NCBI GenBank assembly: GCA_030667735.1
Contig: DAOUVG010000114.1
Location: 1 to 5,846 of the forward strand
Reading direction: 5' to 3'
Length of the DNA stretch: 5,846 nucleotides
From: Dehalococcoidales bacterium
Lineage (GTDB): Bacteria; Chloroflexota; Dehalococcoidia; Dehalococcoidales; Fen-1064
Below, one piece after another: positions 3,953 to 5,846 of this stretch (position 1 is its first letter; each line of letters opens with the position of its first letter). The notes beneath the pieces were generated by a model. It made no database searches and had not been told where the DNA came from. It saw nothing but the letters and a program-made list of their open reading frames with translations. The translations under genes and the position numbers were made by a program.

Positions 3953-5671
3953 ATGAATCAATTAGACCCGGTTGTTACCATTGCCATTCTGCTGGCAGCA
4001 GCATTAGTGGGTGGGATGGTAGCCCATCGACTAAGACAACCAATTATCCTGGGCTACCTGGTAATCGGTGTAGCCGTTGGGCCTCATGCTCTTGGCTTGA
4101 TAGGTGACCTGGAAATTGTTGAAACGGCTGCTACCATAGGCGTTGCCCTGTTGATGTTTACCCTGGGGCTGGAAATTTCGATAGCTCAATTGCGTGAAGT
4201 TGGCAGGATAGGTGTATGGGGTGGTATTACCCAGATTGTGGCTACCCTCGTTCTAGGGCTAATTGCAGGGTACTTTCTATTCCGATGGCCTCTGCCCCAG
4301 GCTGGCTTGTTTGGGTTGATTATCTCTCTCAGCAGCACGGCAGTATGCCTGAAAATACTGATGGAGCGAGGGGAACTGGTCTCGGTGCATGGGCGAATAA
4401 TGCTCGCCATCCTTATTGTTCAGGATATCGGTGTAGTAGTTATGATGGTGGTCATACCGTTAATGAGTGGTATGACAGAGAACATACCACTTACTCTGGC
4501 TATATCTGTAGGTAAAGCACTTCTTTTTATCGGGTTAGCTATCATATCGGGACGCTGGGTACTCCCCTGGCTGTTGGGCAGGGTTGGTGGTGTTCGAGCT
4601 CGAGAACTGTTTCTGTTAACCGTTCTTGTATTGTGTCTGGGTGCCGCAGTAGGCACTCATATTTTGGGCTTATCAATCGTGTTTGGAGCTTTCCTGGTCG
4701 GCCTGGTGTTACGTGAAACAAGGTTCGTACATCAGGCACTGGCAGAGATTACGCCCTTACGCGATATTTTTGCCACTCTTTTCTTTGTTTCTCTGGGTAT
4801 GCTACTTGACCCCCTTTTCCTGATTAATAACTGGCAATCAGTGGCAATGCTGGTGGCGGTCATCATCGGCCTGAAACTGCTGGTTGTTTTTGGTATCGTT
4901 CGACTTTTTGGCTTTAGTTCCCGGATAGCCATCCTGACCGGTGCCGGCCTTTTTCAGATTGGTGAGTTCAGCTTCATCCTGGCTCAGAGTGGGATTAATA
5001 TTGGAATCGTCTCGGAGCAGTTTTACTCCTTGATTCTCGCCAGTGCCATTATCACCATGTTGTTAACACCAGTCACCATCAGCCTGGTTATCAGGCTATA
5101 TCCTAAACAAGCTTTTATGGCAGGTAGTAGACGGGTAGCCGCTAAAGAGGCTTCATCGTCTTCCGCCTCCGTGCCTACTGAGAGACTGGACCGAGTGGTA
5201 ATTGCCGGCTACGGAAGGGTTGGGGGAAACATTGCTCAGGGCATGCAGGATGCCGGAATCCCATACATTATAATTGATATTGATCCGGAGCGTGTTTCCG
5301 AAGCCAAGGGTAGCGGCCGACCACGCATATATGGCGATGCTACCAATAGAAATGTTCTATCCAAGGTTGATCTTGGTAGAGCGCAAGCATTGGTGGTAAC
5401 CTATCCGGACACGATAGCAGTGGTAACCACGGTAAAGACCGCGTTAAGTATTAACCCTGAGCTTAAAATATTAGTGCGGGTGCATCGGGCGAGGGAAGCT
5501 AATGAGCTTAAGAAGTTGGGGGTTACCGAGCTAGTCAGCCCGGAATATGAGGCTAGTTTCAGGTTCATTAAGAGGCTGTTGAATATTATGGGATTGGAGA
5601 CAGGCAAGAGAAGACAAATCCTGGCCACAGTACGCAAAGACAAGCAAGTTGCTGAATTCGACCCCGATTAG
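3953..5671 (+). CDS. Kef-type (CPA2) cation:proton antiporter with TrkA-N domain
   Basis: The 572-residue protein joins a hydrophobic exchanger domain (residues about 5-383, roughly 12-13 membrane segments) to a cytosolic Rossmann domain (about 412-535) through a Ser-rich linker (400-407). CPA2 hallmarks are RQPIILGYLVIGVAVGP (28-44), LMFTLGLEI (67-75), LSSTAVCLK (126-134), VQDIG (156-160, with the family's conserved Asp158), FFVSLGM (277-283) and QIGEFSF (335-341). The Rossmann part has GYGRVG (419-424), an acidic Asp442 ending the second strand, which suggests NAD(H)-type binding, and GDAT (461-464). It likely exchanges K+ or Na+ for protons at the inner membrane, gated by nucleotide. The acidic HALESDIEP-type loop of glutathione-gated KefB/KefC is replaced by HQALAEITP (260-268), and no TrkA-C domain follows, so glutathione control is unlikely. 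The only nearby ribosome binding signal is a weak AGG at 3943-3945. Ion specificity cannot be read. Confidence 0.93.
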   Translation: MNQLDPVVTIAILLAAALVGGMVAHRLRQPIILGYLVIGVAVGPHALGLIGDLEIVETAATIGVALLMFTLGLEISIAQLREVGRIGVWGGITQIVATLVLGLIAGYFLFRWPLPQAGLFGLIISLSSTAVCLKILMERGELVSVHGRIMLAILIVQDIGVVVMMVVIPLMSGMTENIPLTLAISVGKALLFIGLAIISGRWVLPWLLGRVGGVRARELFLLTVLVLCLGAAVGTHILGLSIVFGAFLVGLVLRETRFVHQALAEITPLRDIFATLFFVSLGMLLDPLFLINNWQSVAMLVAVIIGLKLLVVFGIVRLFGFSSRIAILTGAGLFQIGEFSFILAQSGINIGIVSEQFYSLILASAIITMLLTPVTISLVIRLYPKQAFMAGSRRVAAKEASSSSASVPTERLDRVVIAGYGRVGGNIAQGMQDAGIPYIIIDIDPERVSEAKGSGRPRIYGDATNRNVLSKVDLGRAQALVVTYPDTIAVVTTVKTALSINPELKILVRVHRAREANELKKLGVTELVSPEYEASFRFIKRLLNIMGLETGKRRQILATVRKDKQVAEFDPD

Positions 5672-5729
5672 GCGGTGCAGCGAAACCCCTGTACTGATTC
5701 TCAGTTACTGACCACACAATCTAATCTCG

Positions 5730-5744
5730 GGTAATATCATTACC
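5730..5744. repeat. Short hairpin between the antiporter gene and tRNA-Leu
   Basis: GGTAAT (5730-5735) and ATTACC (5739-5744) are exact inverted repeats with a 3-base loop, placed three bases past the encoded CCA end of tRNA-Leu on the minus strand and 58 bases past the antiporter stop on the plus strand. The stem is AT-rich and no T-run follows on either side, so it is at best a weak terminator or a 3'-processing structure for the tRNA precursor. Confidence 0.35.
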
Positions 5745-5747
5745 TTC

Positions 5748-5832
5748 TGGTGGGGAAGGGGGGATTTGAACCCCCACGCCTTTCGGCACATGATCCTAAG
5801 TCATGCTCGTCTGCCAGTTCCGACACTTCCCC
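5748..5832 (-). tRNA. tRNA-Leu (anticodon UAG)
   Basis: On the minus strand a complete class II tRNA is visible. The acceptor GGGGAAG pairs with CTTCCCC. The anticodon loop CTTAGGA holds TAG (5796-5798), closed by a stem containing ATGA/TCAT. The long variable arm, TGCC-GAAA-GGCG, is typical of leucine tRNAs. The T arm is GGGGG-TTCAAAT-CCCCC. Discriminator A73 is the leucine identity base, and CCA is encoded at 5748-5750. It reads CUN leucine codons, chiefly CUA and CUG. Its promoter must lie beyond base 5832, largely outside the window. It is convergent with the antiporter gene across 76 bases. Confidence 0.95.
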
Positions 5833-5846
5833 GGGCTGGGAAACCA

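Overview
The window looks like ordinary bacterial chromosome: compact genes, strong Shine-Dalgarno sites, sigma-70-type promoters and intrinsic hairpins. No mobile-element, phage or CRISPR signature is visible. The pair of class III (CaiB/BaiF) CoA-transferases and the mid-range base composition would fit an anaerobic or subsurface bacterium. A Chloroflexota (Dehalococcoidia-like) origin is a guess from gene content only and cannot be settled here.

Layout. Bases 1-156 hold no gene. A tRNA gene with a CAU anticodon (157-229, minus) has a near-consensus promoter at 310-338. From 3068 down to about 430 runs a two-gene minus-strand operon: an extended -10 promoter, a leader with an inverted repeat, a 413-residue CoA-transferase (1770-3011), a 54-base spacer that folds into a perfect 10-bp hairpin, a 403-residue CoA-transferase (504-1715), and a strong rho-independent terminator (430-463). 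Divergently, from about 3167, a plus-strand promoter drives a small two-CBS-domain protein (3249-3701). After a gene-poor stretch of 251 bases with several inverted repeats comes a full-length CPA2/Kef-type cation:proton antiporter with a cytosolic Rossmann (TrkA-N) domain (3953-5671). A tRNA-Leu(UAG) gene on the minus strand (5748-5832) closes the window.

How the genes may work together. The two CoA-transferases are paralogues, and only the downstream one (Asp173) keeps the aspartate nucleophile expected for the family. The upstream one has Tyr178 at the aligned position. With the shared operon, this suggests a heteromeric CoA-transferase of the BbsE/BbsF type, built from one catalytic and one non-catalytic chain. 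The acyl substrate cannot be read from sequence. The CBS protein is a likely adenine-nucleotide sensor transcribed away from the operon. The Kef-like protein is probably a separate ion-homeostasis gene. The best lead in the window is the Asp/Tyr asymmetry of the CoA-transferase pair; nothing else here clearly amounts to a new system.
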